A stretch of 64,000 nt of DNA from Chionis minor (GCA_013398295.1 VZSF01009948.1:62001-126000); one strand, 5' to 3'; positions 13,086 to 26,767 are shown, numbered from the stretch's first letter. The notes: generated by a model from the sequence alone, not told the origin. Translations and numbers: made by a program.

Positions 13086-13926
13086 AATTCACCCCAGTAA
13101 TGCAAGTAAAATGTTACGAAGTTCTAATTTTTGTTAGTCCATTTGAATTATATGTTGCTGAAGGCTTGATAAATTGTAAAACTGTCAAACTTTTTCTTTC
13201 AAATGTGGAACAGAAGTGTTTTTCAGCTGTTGTAGGTAATGTGTTTTTTCTGACTAATTTCATTTTTAATAGTCAAAGGATGCATTCTTCTTGTACTGCC
13301 TGTGTGTGGTAGTCTTGTAAAGCTGTGGTGCATTCTATTAAGTTCTACTATACAGATTCTTAATGATTTTTTTTCTGGTTTTTCTTTTTTCTTTTTGTTT
13401 GTGTTTTTTTTAATTTAAATGACTAAGCAGTTCCGTAAGTAAGACTTCTTTGCACTTCATCTTGCTTATTAAACATACAATTTCTTATACCTTTTTTTTT
13501 TTAAAAAAGAAGAGACAAATACATGAATGTCTCTTCTATGTTGTTTGTACTGGAACTTAGTTGGAGAAAGTCTCTTCCAGTGTCTGCAACTCAGAGTAAG
13601 CTTGTGAGAGAGAAACTGAAAGTGAAACGACCTTATTTTCTACTGCCGAAGGAGAAATATGAAAAGTAGCTAAAAAATTAATATTAATAAGAGCATTTCT
13701 TCAGAAATTATCATTGGAACATTGATAACATCTGAAAAGAAAAATGGTATTTTTGATCTTGCAGAACTTCTTTCAAGGCAAAAAACTTATTTATTCAACC
13801 AGTTATATCTGCACTCTCATGAGTCTAGTTTTTTTTTCTGGTGCTTCCTTGCAAAGCAGCCAGTCATATGTAAAAATAACAATGCTAGTATGTTCCATGA
13901 AAAGGCAAAGGGTTAATCTGAGAGTA

Positions 13927-13981
13927 GAGAATAAGACAATCCTTCAGATTCAAGTGAGAATAAAACAATCCTTAAGATTCA
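13927..13981. repeat. Short tandem duplication, two 26-nt copies
   Basis: Two copies of a GAGAATAAnACAATCCTTnA.. unit with a 29-nt period (13927-13952 and 13956-13981) differ at only two positions. It looks like a local replication-slippage duplication. Confidence 0.75.
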
Positions 13982-14560
13982 CCTTGAATTCTGGCACCAG
14001 TTGCAGTTCCTTACTGGTCCACATGGAGGAATGCTCTAGAATGCTCAGATGTGGCTCAGAAGAAATGAAGCCCCTTGTCACTATGGGAGCTGTTCCTGCC
14101 CAACTGAAATGGGAGTCAATGTCTGACTTCTGGAAGGCAGGTTTATCACCATTTTGGGGAGAGGGAATGCTTTTTTTGTTTGTTTCTGTTTGTTGTTAAT
14201 GCCAGGAGTTAATCCTAGTCTTAAACCTACACTTCTTACATCTTGTCCCTCCCAGTTTGGGGCAGGAGATACGTACCTACATGCATAAAACGAAGCTTCA
14301 ACAGAATTCTCTTAGAATCGGGGAGAATTTTCTGCTTTTAAGTAATTCCTAACCATTCCCTGATGAAAAATGTCATCTAATTCAAGTTATGCAAGTTCCA
14401 CAAACTTCCAGATTTGGTATTTTAAGCTGTTTCATTTAAAATTAGTTTTGGGATAAAATATTAATTTAAATGCTTTGAATGCAGCACTTTTGGGTATTAA
14501 GAGGAAATTATATGAGAAAATAAATAGTTGTAATAGCACAAACTGCCTTTTTTTTAACAG

Positions 14561-14605
14561 CAAGATGGCTTATTGATGAAGATTCTGCCATTCTTGAACA
14601 ATCTG
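14561..14605 (+). other. ANKRD12: Candidate untranslated exon of ANKRD12
   Basis: A strong acceptor (CCTTTTTTTTTAACAG) is followed by 45 nt and a consensus donor (CTG/GTATGT). The segment has a single ATG opening a three-codon frame (MAY, stop), so if included it would add a tiny upstream ORF to the 5' UTR. It sits in the intron between the CpG island and the coding exons on the right strand. No coding role is suggested. It could be a chance pairing of splice motifs. Confidence 0.35.
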
Positions 14606-15079
14606 GTATGTCATTATGATATCAAATATCCTACCATTTTATGCTTTTCTAGTAGAACTGTTATTTTTCCAATCCGGTTGTGAAAATTACTGATTACTGA
14701 AGACTCTGGTTTTGCATGTTCATTTGTAACATGTATGCAGTCTGCATACTTCACTATTAAGTAAGCCCACAGCCCTTCAAATGGTTCTCTGAAATAATGG
14801 ATAATTCTGTAAGCTTAAATTGGTAGGACTTCTGGTCTGAAAGTTTATCTTAAATATAAATATTTGTGCAATTGAGGTGTAAATCAGAGAGTACCTATTG
14901 TAAAGACAGTCCCTTGGCCCTGTGTGTTTCTTTTACTAAACAACTAACATTTAGGATTTCAGACTTGAGAAGCTATTCCTGTTAAAAAATAAAAGTGAAG
15001 AAATCATAGTATTTGATGCTACTTTTTTTTTCTTCAGGTACCTACTCATTCCGTGCTTCCCTGTATCAGCTGTCTGTTT

Positions 15080-15362
15080 AGAATCACAGAATGGTTTAGG
15101 TTGGAAGGGACCTTAAAGATCATCTAGTTCCACCCCACCTGCCATAAGCAAGGACAAGTCCCACTAGACCTGGTTGCTCAAAGCCCCATCCAACCTGGCC
15201 TTGAACACTTCCAGGGATGGGGCCTCCACAGCTTCCCTGGGCAACCTGTTCCAGTGCCTCACCACCCTCAGAGTGAAAAATTTCTTCCCTGATATCTGTT
15301 CTAAATCTGCCCTCTTCCAGTTTGAAGCCTTGTGTCCTGTGTTTATATCAAATCTTCTTTTG
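15080..15362 (-). mobile_element. CR1 LINE, 3' end with remnant of ORF2
   Basis: From the left it reads AGAATCACAGAATGG.., TTGGAAGGGACCTTAAAGAT, CATCTAG.., the inverted 3' end of CR1. The minus-strand open frame 15164-15394 encodes the typical reverse-transcriptase C-terminus ([33 protein letters not shown]). It is relatively well preserved, so probably a younger insertion. 5'-truncated. Confidence 0.95.
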
Positions 15363-18300
15363 GGATCCCTGTTGCAAAGCACCATTTTCCCCACTTGCCT
15401 GTTTTCAGGGTTATACCACCCTGTCAGTTTAGGCTATGTTTTTCACATTAAAAAAAAACATTGTTTTTCACCCTAAATGACATTATGTAAACAAAGTAAT
15501 TCCCATGCCTGTTTTTTTTTAAGTCGGGAACGTGTTCATTGTCCTAGGAGACATTCAAGAGTCAACTGGGAAAGAATTCATCCCATCCCTACTTCTTTTG
15601 TTTCATACCTTTTCTGAGCACCTTACAGGGTCTTTGGCAGCAGTTCCTTGGTGTCTTCTTTTGGATGGGGCCTGATACATCTGGATTTGCCCAGGTTTTG
15701 AGTCTGTGAATGTAACTGATTCTCTGAGAGTGTCCCATCTTTTGAAAACGACACCTTTTTAGATACTTGGACTTCAGTATACTGTGAGGTGTTAGAGCAG
15801 GAGTAGAACTTAGCACACTCATTTTTTTTACTTCTTCCATGTCCAGTTATCTACGTGGAAGACTGTTAAAGGTCATTTGTAGATAGCTGGGGTCCTTTTG
15901 TTTCTTTTCCTCTGTCATATTCTGTTAATAATTTTTAGCTCTTATATGCCAAACAAGACTAGATGGTTTAGCATAGCATCTGTTAGGATATTTTGACAAA
16001 ATGTTAGTTTTTACGGTTTTTCAGTGCCTTGGGAAGACAGAAACCGTAATTAATTCCACATGAGTTAAGGAGTCTGATACCAACAAGATGTTTTTATTTT
16101 ATCAGATTCTTGATGTGCAGAGTGACATTTGCAGTGGGAGGATCTCAGAATCTATTTGAGACGGGAAACTTTAGAGAAAGTAAAGGAAGGAAATGGGAGT
16201 GTGTTGCAAAAGAAGTGAAGCAAGTTCTTCTTGTCTGTATTTGCACACCTTCTTGCTGTATACTACAATTTCACTAACCTTTATGTTCTGCTTTGTCAGA
16301 AATGCTGTCTGCCATATATTAGAGTAGCACTACTCATTTGCTCTTCTGTGGCTAGATGAATGGGATCACGAATTGATTGGTTTTGGTTGGGACTCTACTT
16401 TAAATACTAAATGGGACGGATGTCTGGGGATAAATTGCAATTGTGTGGTCCAGGATACTGCGCCAAGAGAAGTCCTATTGCAGAACTTGATATCAGTTCT
16501 CTAACTTAGGAGGAGGTTGCAGGAAGAGGACAGAGGGTCTCGTCTTGAAGAAAGTTGTGTACTGGCCCTGAAAATCACTGATTTTTCAGTCTCTTTTGGA
16601 ATTTGTGTACGATACAAGCTTTTTATGAGCATTTGCCAAGTGTTTTCCTCACTTGTGCATAACTGCTTTGAGACTGTTTTACCTTTTTCCTTCTGCAGTG
16701 GTAGGGAAGAGCAGTTGCTTGCAAAAGTTGAAACTGAAGTCACTAGGAGCTATGGTCTCACTGAGTATAAAGTATTATCTAACATGAAATGATCTCGAAA
16801 ATAAAATCCGTAGTGTCTTATGGGCATGCCAAATTGCTCAAACCCGTGACCTCATTATTTCTATGAACTTGTTGCCATCTGTAAAATGAAGGAAATAATG
16901 AATTCTCATCTCGCAGCAATATTGTGAAAATAAATTAGTATCTGTGAAAGGAGAGGGGAGCCTAACCCTTCTTATTCCCAGTTTTGATTTATGGATAGTA
17001 AGGTCTGTGGTGTTGTCCAGGATAGGCCCTCCTTTTTATTTAGGATATTTTTTAAAATTAAAAGAAGTGTTGCAGACATTTCCATCTCTTTAAGAAGGTA
17101 GAAATCAAGGCAAGCTGAAATAGCAGGGGACTGTGGTATGAGTGACAAATAGATTCTCTTTCTCTGGAAGCAAGTGAAGTCACTTGCTACGTGTGTTTCT
17201 GGTCAGTGGTTTCTCAGAACTTCAGCAGGTTGTCAAAAATTTTCACACAGCAACAGAAGTGAGTTTCTTCAGTTGCTGTGAGAATTTACCTTTGCCAGTA
17301 GTAAGAATGATCACAGAGAGCTGAAGTCCACTTTTTGTCTCGAGTGCTAGTTAAACATTTCAGTGGGAGCATTAAGGGCTAAACTAGCTGAAAAGTAATG
17401 TTCAGCTAATGAATACATTGCTTGATCATGTCCGAGGAAGTATAAATAAGATCAGAGTTGTAAGATACCCTAAATACCTGGTTTGTTTTGCCTTGGTTTT
17501 ACTTTCAGAAGCGAATCGGTGCCAGTGTGTGGGTTTCATTCTGACAGTTAGATCTTGATGTTTTAGTTAACAGTGCGCAAGGCAAGCTATGTTCAACAGT
17601 AGTCCAATAGGAGTTTCAGTCCTTACTTGGTTGACGTTTACTATAAGTGTAATTGCAAGAAAACATTACAGAAAGAAGTGCAGGTGTATTTCTAATGATG
17701 AGTTGTGACGTGAAAGAGGAGCAATCTCTTGCTCAGACACAGCTGTTACTGAAACATAGTCTATCTGTAATTTGTAAACCAGTAATACCTTTAAATTCAA
17801 GTCAATCCATGCAACAAATCTCAAAGGCATATTGGGGTGTGGTATTCTCAATCAACAAATTAGACTTTGTAAGTTAAATTTTGGGCCAAAGTGTTTGGGG
17901 TTTTTTATTCCACAGTGTGCTGCTTGTAAAACTCTGCTGCATGATTTATAGATGCCGACAATTAGTCAAGAGTGGGAAGTTTTGTATTTTCCATGGTTTC
18001 TTTTGCCATTTTTTTCCTGCTGAAGTAACAAACTCAGCCTGGTCTATGTAAGGTACAGGGACAGCTGAAAATGTCTGAGTAGATAACTGAGGGACTTAAG
18101 TGACCTCCAGATGTCCCTCAACTATTCTTTAATTTTACAAGCAGTGAAGTTCTTGTGTTCTTTGGTAAGATGTGTTTAGTTAAAAAGAAAAAAACCTTAC
18201 TAAAACTCAGTCGGAAAACTCCAGATTCAGTCATGCTCTTTAATAGAGTGTATTTGTTAGAAAGAGGCTGACGAATCTAGGTGCTACTATTAGCATGGGA

Positions 18301-20232
18301 AATAAATGGAAGGGTATTGTGAAATCTGTGGAACTTGACACTTGAAACCAAGCACAGGTAAATTCAGGCTCTTAAAATACAGATTTGAAGGTGTTCCGGG
18401 TAGGAGCTGAAGGTCATATATAGGCAGGTACAGTAAAACCCCTGCAAAGAGTCTTGTTTGTTTTCTGTATAGGAAAGAGTTGTGTGTCCTCTCATTTTTT
18501 GCCTTTCCTAGTAGAAATTCCTAGACTATGAGATACGTTCTTTATTTTGGTAGGAAGTAGTGGTGAGTTCCAGCTGAAGGACTGGAAAATCTTTCTTGCT
18601 GCCTGTGTCGGCTATTTTTTAGGGACTTCGTCCTAGCCCTGTGTAGCGTAGTCTGGCAAGCGATGAGTAGGTACTTCAGAGTATATTAAAAGCTGTTCTG
18701 GAGATTATGAGTAGTCACTGCCCATTCTTATTTTGGTATTCAAGGACACCTTTATAAAATCGGGTTCAAATACTTTATTTTTTTTGGTACAGAAAGATAT
18801 GTGTAGTCCTTACATGTTTGGTTCTCAAATATCTAAATTAAAATGTAGAAATACTCTGAAAGGACAGTGAGTCTAGTTGTCCATCCCATATATTAGCTAG
18901 GATCTCCAAAATACACATACCCAAGTTATCTCATGGCATATATTTCTGAAAAGTGTTTATGTTAGGCTGTTGTTTTGTTTTCTTTGATTTTTAGTGTATC
19001 CTCTAAAATCTATTAGGGAGAATTGCTGCAGGGAGACATAAGACAATTTTTCTGAGGTTGCACAATAGGTATAGCAAAGAAAGGAGTAGAAATGATCTGA
19101 GTGTTGCATGTTCGAGCCACAAAGTCATCTCAAATATTGTGCAAATCTTAAAGGAAAATTGTAATAAGAAAGAATTCCTCACTTTTGGACCAAAAGTGTT
19201 TTGTCGTATTTTATCATCAAATGCTGTATAGCCTGCCAAATTTGTGACTCATGTCCATGCTGGGTACTGCATTTGCACTTAATACCGCAATAGACTGTTG
19301 CCTTAGGCACCATTAGCTTGAGACTGTGTTGGAGCTTATTTCTTTCATCGTAACTCTGACACTGGAATTTGCATGGACTGAACTGTTGCAATCGTGTGAA
19401 AAAAGCTTGTGAATATTTTCTAAATAAAAACGTTCTTGTTACCTTTCATCAGTAAAAGCTACTGCATGTATCATTCAGGTACTGTTCTCTCCAACATACT
19501 AAACTGGTGTGGTACCTAAAGCCAGTAATATTTAGTAATTTGCTTGCTGGTTAATGCTGGAGACCTGAATTCCAAATACAATGAGACACCAGTCAAAAAG
19601 TGCCTGGTAAATTGTTCTGTTCGTTATATTTGATGGTATTTTAGTGCATACCACATACAGGAAGTGGTGATGGCAAAAAATTTAGTCTTAAATAATATAG
19701 CATATGCAAATAACCTCTTATTTCATCTTTTCTTATGCAAAATGTGTTTTCCTTCAAGCTTGTAAAGGACAGTATGCTTCTAGCCTGCAGCAGGAGGCAG
19801 GCTTGCCAGCAGGGATGTACTGCAGTGTATGTTTAGTCCATTATAGCTGCATATGTCTAATGTATTATCAGCTTTTGGAAAAAATGTTTTACTACATAGA
19901 TCTCATACCTATTCGACTTTGACTTTAGCACCCTGGGAGTTAAGTTGTTCAGTAATCCTACTTAGTAACGTGCATGCTGGAGTCCAGCAGTACCCTTGGT
20001 TGCTAAATGATTGGGAGGAAGTCTCTTTTTTTGGGATCCATGTAACACTGTTTTCATAGGACTCTGCGCAGGAGACCTAAAACTGTTTTTGCTTAAATGA
20101 AGCCTTTAATAGCCCTTTCATTGTCTTCATTGTAAAGATCAAATAAATGGCTGCAATTATTACAAATAGCTGTGCTTATATAGTGTTCTGCAATGAAGCC
20201 TTGGTACAAAGACTAATATTTTTGTGGCTACA

Positions 20233-20617
20233 GTCACAGAATCACAGAATCACTGGGGTTGGAAGGGACCTCTGGAAACCATCTGGTCCAACCCCCCTGC
20301 CAGAGCAGGTCCACCTATAGCAGGTTGCACAGGATGGCGTCCAGGCGGGCTTTGAAGACCTCCAGAGTCGGAGACTCCACCACCTCTCTGGGCAGCCTCT
20401 CTGGCACCCTGCCTTTAAGTGTGTGTAAGCATTGATGAGATCTCCCCTCAGCCTTCTTTTCTTCAGACTAAAAAGACCCAACTCCCTCAGCCTTTCCTTG
20501 TAAGAAAGATGTTCAAGTGCCCTAATCATCTTTGTAGCCCTTTGCTGTACCCTCTCCAGCAGTTCCCTGTCCTTTTTTAACTGGGGAGCCCAGAACTGAA
20601 CACAGTACTCCAGTCAC
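20233..20617 (-). mobile_element. CR1 LINE 3' fragment
   Basis: The inverted CR1 3' end starts TCACAGAATCACAGAATCAC.. (the octamer-type CR1 tail), followed by TTGGAAGGGACCTCTGG. It continues to AACTGGGGAGCCCAGAACTG and ACACAGTACTCCAG at the right end. The ORF2 frame is interrupted after GCAGCCTCTCTGGCACCCTG, where part of the usual sequence is missing. Confidence 0.95.
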
Positions 20618-23004
20618 TCTAAAATTTTGAAATTTCAGTACAGTATTTTGTATAATGTTCTAATGAGATTTTTAAGTGCGTGGCCTGTCAGTGTCCCGTC
20701 CTTTACCATAGTTTTGGCATTCTCATGAAACAGCGGCAGTGTTTAAGACTTCATTTCTACAAGTATGCCTGTCCAAGGAGGTAATGGAAAACTCACCACT
20801 GTAGTAAGCCTGTCATTCTCTGTTCATATTAAAAGGGGATGGAACATTTGTTCTTTTTCACAGGGACACAGGAATGGCAAGACTACAAAATTTTGGTTTG
20901 TGTTCCGTATTCTCAGGAAAAAAATCTTGTTGATCATAGTCTACTGTGCTTTCCTCCCAAACTCAATCCCTTATCATCTGTCCTCTCAAGTTTCTCTCTC
21001 TGCTACTTCCTCATCACAGTCACATTCTCTAATTTCGCTAATCTGAAGCTTTGCTCCTCACAGACATACTTCTGCGTGGAAAATATCAGGTAAAAAAATT
21101 TTGATGTTCTTTCCATACATGTGGTGTTTAAATTCCCAAGCCAGAAAAGCCCAGCTCTGTACTACTGGATTTTACGACCTTCCTACTGTGTGTTGTACTT
21201 GAATGGTCTCTTTTCCCCACAGTCCTGAATTCCTGGTCTTATGCCTCTTAGCATGTTCCCAACCTTTAACCAAAATATCCCAAATAATCTCTCGTTTTGT
21301 CTCGAGCCCCTTTTTTCCTGCTGGACAGTGTAGGTGAAAAGATAGATACTCATCTGATAGCACATGCATTGCAGCCTGGCGGGGAGCTGTTTCATTGTAT
21401 AGCAATAGGTGAGTAACTACCTGTACAGAAGCACAGAGTTCTGTAAGAAGAAAAAAAAATTGACAATGCTGCTATGTCTCCCATCACAGTGTTTCATGTA
21501 GCACTAGTAATGCTGGAGTTTAAGCTCTCTTTTGGAAAGAAATTGCTTCTCTAAGTTGTTTGCTGAAGGATGCTCTTACTGTGAAAAAAATACTGAAGTC
21601 ATTTGCACTTTTCTGATACGAAAAGAACCCAAAGAGTATTAAATTTAATTAAATGAACATCTTTTTGCTAATATCTTTTTGCTTAAGCTCTGCTCTTTAC
21701 AGTGTTTAAAAAGCCCCATTTTCTGTGGATTTTGGTCCTTTATGTTATACCCTTTTCCTTTCTTCCATTGCATTAACCTCAGCTGCCTTTGACACTCCCA
21801 CCAGAATACAGATAACATTTGGCATGGCTAGGCAGGAACTACCTACATACTTCTTAATTAGCCAGTATGTACATACGAGTTGGCCAGCTGGCTTTCTTTG
21901 AACAGAATATGTAATGTTGGCTTTTGCCTGCCTTTCCCTCAGTTCAGCTGTTCTTAGAATTCTGTCTCTCATACTTATGGACCAACTTTTTTTTTTCCCC
22001 TTTCCACAATAGACTCTTAATAGCATTGGGATCTAGATCATAACAGTCATTTCTAAATAAACTTGGAAAAGACAAAGTCTTGGGGGTGGGAGGGAGGAGA
22101 TGGCTAAGAGGAAATCTACATCAGTATCTTAGTTTGAATGGGGAATACACCTTTAGAGTGTGACTATCCTTACCTCTCCTCACTCTAGTTTAGTTTGCTC
22201 TATGCAGTGGCTTCAGAGCTTGATTCCTCCTGTTCTAAGCGGAGAGATTTTTCAGGAATGTGCTGAATGTGCTACAGCCTTTAATGTGTGTTTAGTACAC
22301 GGGACTGCATTGAAACTACTCCAGAATAAAACTGCTAAATGACTAGTGTAAATTCTGAATTTTTGTTACCAGCTGTTCCACTATAGATCCGCTTTTGATA
22401 ATTCTGTACTTCTTGCTAATGTAGATGTAGCCTTAGCTGTCATTTTCATAAGGTTAATTTTAGCAAAACAGTTTGAAGCACTCCTGTCAAATATTTATAG
22501 CAGAAATTTTGTAAAGTTAATTCACTGTTTCCCAGTCTGGAGTAAATCCCTATTGAAAGAGAGAGATACTTTTCTTTTTCTTCTCCTCTGCAGATGAAGT
22601 AAGATATGGGAAATATAAGAACAGAGGTAGTTGAGAAAATTGCCTTATGCTAGAACCCCTGCTTTTTAAATGCAAATGCATTCTGGAGCTCAAGGATAAA
22701 TGCAGTATCTTGGAAATTAACCCATTTACTAATAATATTCTCATAGAATTTCAGTCTTGTGCTCCATTGCTTTGCTGTAATAGCAGTCAGCTAACCTGTA
22801 TATACATACTGGCTAGTTAAGAAGCATCTAGGTAGCTCTCACTGTTTTGGGGTTTTTTTATGAAACAATCTCAGCTTTTTGTCTCCCTGCCTGTCAAAAT
22901 GCTTACCATTTTTTACTTTACGGAGAAAATAGGTTTTTTTTTCAGTTTATTTAGGTGAAAAAATGATTGAGGGAAAAGTTTAACAGTATTGCAAGTAATC
23001 AAAT

Positions 23005-23174
23005 ATTGGAACAGGCTGCCCAGGGAAGCAGTTGAATCACCATCCCTGGAGGAGACGGGTAGACGTGGTGCTGAGGGACATGGTTTAGTGGTGGTTTTAG
23101 CAGTGTTAGGTTAGTGGTGGGGCTTGATTATCTTAAAGGTCCCTTCCAAGCTAGACAATTCTATGATTCTTTGA
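23005..23174 (+). mobile_element. CR1 LINE 3' fragment
   Basis: Forward CR1 tail: ATTGGAACAGGCTGCCCAGG, ..CCATCCCTGGAGGAG.., ..TTAAAGGTCCCTTCCAAGC.. and CAATTCTATGATTCT at the 3' end. Only about the last 170 nt of the element remain. Confidence 0.93.
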
Positions 23175-23778
23175 CATTGATAACTGATAATGAATGTGCA
23201 GAGAAGACATCCAAACATAAAGACATACAAACATAAAATTAGAATATCTAATTTTGTTACATGCAGAGAAGTTTCTTTAGTAAGAAGCAAATTCTATGTT
23301 TTATTGAAAAGCATGAAATAGATCAGTTTGTTAGTGAAAAAGCACAGCTGTGCCCGTTTGTCAGATGAAAAGTGATGGCACTGCTTGTTGTGACAGAGGA
23401 GAATAATTTGAATGTAAAGAGTTTAACTTCTAATTTAGGGTTCTGGTGACTTGAAACATGCCATCAGGACTGCCTGATAAACCAGTAATTGCATTAAGAA
23501 AAAGCCCTGAAGGAAACTCAAAGCAGACAGATCTAGGATTCCCTGGAAGAACCTGCTAAGGTTCTATGCTTACACTTTGAATGCGAATGTTTGTTGACTG
23601 TGTTTAGAACATGAGTTGAAATGGCACTGAACTGAGGGCAAATGGGACTAAAGTTAAAATGTCAGTAAAATCACTTCTTCAGGTCAGAACCCCTGTGATC
23701 ATGGGTTGAATAGTTTGGTTACATTTCTAGACCATACTGATATCTTACAAAATAAAAAAATCTACCCTTTATGAAAAG

Positions 23779-23791
23779 CCCCCCCCCCCCC
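23779..23791. repeat. Poly(C) tract, 13 nt
   Basis: An uninterrupted C13 run in an AT-rich intron. It is a candidate site of length polymorphism and of assembly error. Confidence 0.95.
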
Positions 23792-25043
23792 AAATATTTA
23801 AGGCATTTACGTTTGCTTGAAAAGTATTTCACACAGGGATTGTGAAACAGCAGCCTGGCATGTAAAATGTAATGGAAATACTGCTGTTGTGTCAGTGTCA
23901 CAGTTGGGATGGTTCTGCTTTAATAATCCAGTATGTGACACTTGGTTTTAGTGAACCTCCAAATCAGTTTTCTCTTCAAAACATAATTGGCTTGGGATCA
24001 AGAATTGAATGAATTAACATTCAGTTTTGATCACGTGGTGAAGAAAATGGAGACATCCTATGCTTTCTGTTTCATTTACTTGTGTATTATTTGCGCTGTG
24101 TTGTTTAAAAATACCTTTAATTTAAATTTTTTTGAAAATGTTTTCATCATCCTTTTGCCATTGTATATATTCTGTATACATATACAAATGGTAGTAATAT
24201 ATATTTTTTTTTATAAACTATTTCTGTTCAGTAAGAAATTCTTTTGTGAAGGATGAATTCTTGTTTGGTTAATGTAGTTTGGCCTCTACTGGTGATGCAA
24301 ATAAGAGGAATGGACTCAAGCCTAAGATAATAAATTTTACTGATCTCACAAAGTTGGGCTCCTTACGGTTAGTACCAGAAGAGTATAGGGAATGGCATAC
24401 AGAACCAGGAAAGGAAGAGAAGCAAAGCAGGAATGGCAATAGTTTCAGGGGGTCAAGTAGTAGGGGGAAAAAAAGGAAGGAAACAAAACCAGCAGCAAAT
24501 GCAATGAGAAGTATTTTGATGAAAATAATAAAAATAACTTTCACACATTGATCTGTTTTAAAGTAGTTGTAATCATGATGATTTATATACAATGGGAATT
24601 GTTGCGAGTGAAACTTAAAGAGAGGATTTGAGAGGCTAACTGAGCAAAAGCAGATTTATGACTTACAGTTTTTTTTAAACCCATGAAAACAGATATTTGC
24701 TGCTATGGTAATACTCTACATATGGTGTAATAAGCTCTCCATTGCACCAATAACCTTTTTTTTTCTTCTTCTTCTTTCTGCAGCCGTTAAGAAAAGGAAA
24801 TAAAAAATAACCATGTGCTTTGTCCATCAAAAATGAACAATTACTCTCCTTATCAGCAGGGCTCCATCAATCCTATTGACGTGACATAGATGAAGGGAAT
24901 ACACTCATGTTTCTTTTGTCTTGGGTAAGAGTAGAACAGTAGGAATTTCACAGTATTGTATCTTGCATCATAGTGGAGACAAGGTTCAGGTTATTTTATG
25001 TGAGACAGTTTCTAATTAAGCTCTTCCTTGTGGTTAATGTAAA

Positions 25044-25112
25044 AAAAGAAACCACCAAAAACCAAAAAAACCCCCAAACAAACAACAAAAAAAACCCCAC
25101 CCAACCACAACC
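25044..25112. repeat. A/C-rich low-complexity tract
   Basis: Irregular A(n)C(n) runs without T or G (AACCACCAAAAACCAAAAAA, CCCCCAAACAAACAACAAAA). The same texture recurs at 40859-41075, 41562-41588, 42537-42570 and 54670-54735, with the complementary T/G form at 34105-34215. Confidence 0.85.
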
Positions 25113-25753
25113 AAAATCAGGTGTGGGGGAAAGTGAGGAAAAGAGCAGACCTTAGTGCAGCATTTCTGAATTTTCTGACTTTAGAATTGAGCATTTTGAA
25201 CTTTTCTTTCCCCTCTTGTTCTTCCCTTCCTGTTCTGGAATAATAGGAAAGTAAGATGTTACTCTGTTGTATACAATGGTATTAATTTTAGCCAAGTATT
25301 CTGTAAGGGAATTTCCCATAGTTTAGGTCTTGTGGGGGCTGCATGTGTGGGTGGGGTGGTGAGTAGAAATTTGTTTAAATATGAAAGTTTTGTATCAGGT
25401 CTGGTGTGCAAAACAGTTTTCTCAGTCATCTGCTAAGGAGAAGAATATCAGTCTGTGTTGTCAGTTACCTGTATCAAACCAAAATAGTGATCCTAGTCCC
25501 ACAATAGCAACAAATTCACTATGTGATGATTCCAAAATCTTAACTGTAAAACAACAATGGAAATGTCACACCTGAAATGATGTCTAGCTGAGACATAAAA
25601 TTACTACAGGACTCACTAAGACTGTGATCGCATCAGTTCAGAAAGACCCACAAAATGTCACCAGCTTTAAAGTGATGTCAAATGCAGTTTTACTTTTCAA
25701 GTGACGCCTCCTCTCAGGCACTCTTACAAAAAGAGTGGCTCTTTGTTCTGCGG

Positions 25754-25892
25754 GAGAGGCAAGTCAGGTGAATGAGCAAGTTCAGCAAATGACTTTGTTG
25801 GGATTTTTGGTTATGACACTGTTCCTGCTCTGAGCCGTGTTTTTGTGTTAGATTTCTTGGTTTTCCCCCTCAGCTGGAATTGGCTTCTGAGT
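25754..25892. repeat. Diverged dispersed repeat, copy 1
   Basis: GAGAGGCAAGTCAGGTGAAT.., ..AAGTTCAGCAAATGACTT.. and ..TTATGACACTGTTCCTGCTC.. resemble, by eye at about 70 percent, the segment at 27115-27240 in the same orientation. The family is not recognised. It may be an old transposon or a local duplication. Confidence 0.45.
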
Positions 25893-26514
25893 CTTGGCTA
25901 AGCCACAAATCTCATAATGTATCTTGGGGTTTATGAGGAGTGGTATGCAATGGCCTAACACGTTTGTTTGTTAACAGGCCTGAGCACAGTAAATGAGTTT
26001 CTCCAGTACATCTTTGGAGACATGAGGACGATGGCTCGCCAGCTTCTCCAAGTCACATGAGAGTTTTTGGTACAAATTTCCTTAGGTTAGCTTTCTAACA
26101 TTATCTGCCATTTTCTTCTATGGTCTCTTACTTACACACTGTAGCGAGATGAGTTTGCCCTGCTGATCACCGCCTCATTTTAGTTCCTGCCTTGGCAGTT
26201 TCAAAAACCATAGAACGTGGAGACAAGAGTTAGTTCTGTGTTCCTTGGTTGTTATTCGGAATTGATACTGTTTGCAGTCTTTTGTTGCTAAACTTACTTG
26301 CTGCAGTACTTAATGGTTTGTGTAGTAAAAATTCTGGTGTGCTAGCATAATACTTTGGCCTGTTTGTTTATTAAAACTTTTTTCTTTGTGGTAAGAACTT
26401 TGTAATTCCTAATAAGGTGCTAAAAAAATAATGCTAAAAAGTGCTAGACTATATTGCTGGTAGCATTGAAAGTGTGGTGCAGTCTTCTGCTATGCTCCTG
26501 ACATAAGTTTTTAG

Positions 26515-26586
26515 GACAACCTGACTTACCCTGGTAGGTATTGCAGTTGGACTTAAAGGTCTTTTCCAGCCTAAATGATTCTATGT
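26515..26586 (+). mobile_element. CR1 LINE extreme 3' end
   Basis: AGGACAACCTGACTTACC.., then GGACTTAAAGGTCTTTTCCA, GCCTAAATGATTCTATG is the forward CR1 tail in diverged form. Only about 70 nt are recognisable. Confidence 0.75.
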
Positions 26587-26725
26587 GTTAAAAATATTTT
26601 GCGTCTCTTGAAGTAGAAAAGTGGAATCAAAACTAACATTGAAAAATCAAAATTCCATTATGTGAGTCTGTAATGACACTTACTTGGTGTACCCTGGAGG
26701 TGAAACACCACAGAGCTCTTAGAGG

Positions 26726-26767
26726 TTTATATACCTGTACACATATATATGTGTACAGGTATATAAA
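26726..26767. repeat. Perfect 42-bp palindrome
   Basis: TTTATATACCTGTACACATAT is followed immediately by its exact reverse complement, centred between 26746 and 26747. Beyond one G:G mismatch the pairing resumes for four more bases on each side (26721-26772). The right side runs into a TATATA tract (26776-26801). It could form a cruciform or RNA hairpin with no loop. Confidence 0.95.

Noticed and set aside
13744..14199. 151-codon plus-strand frame in the 5' intron
   Set aside because: It includes a slippage tandem duplication and hydrophobic random-looking text. No domain or homologue is recognised, and the upstream splice context is poor.
23987..24256. 89-codon plus-strand hydrophobic frame
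   Set aside because: It is Phe/Ile-rich from T-rich DNA, with no membrane-protein family pattern and no splice context.
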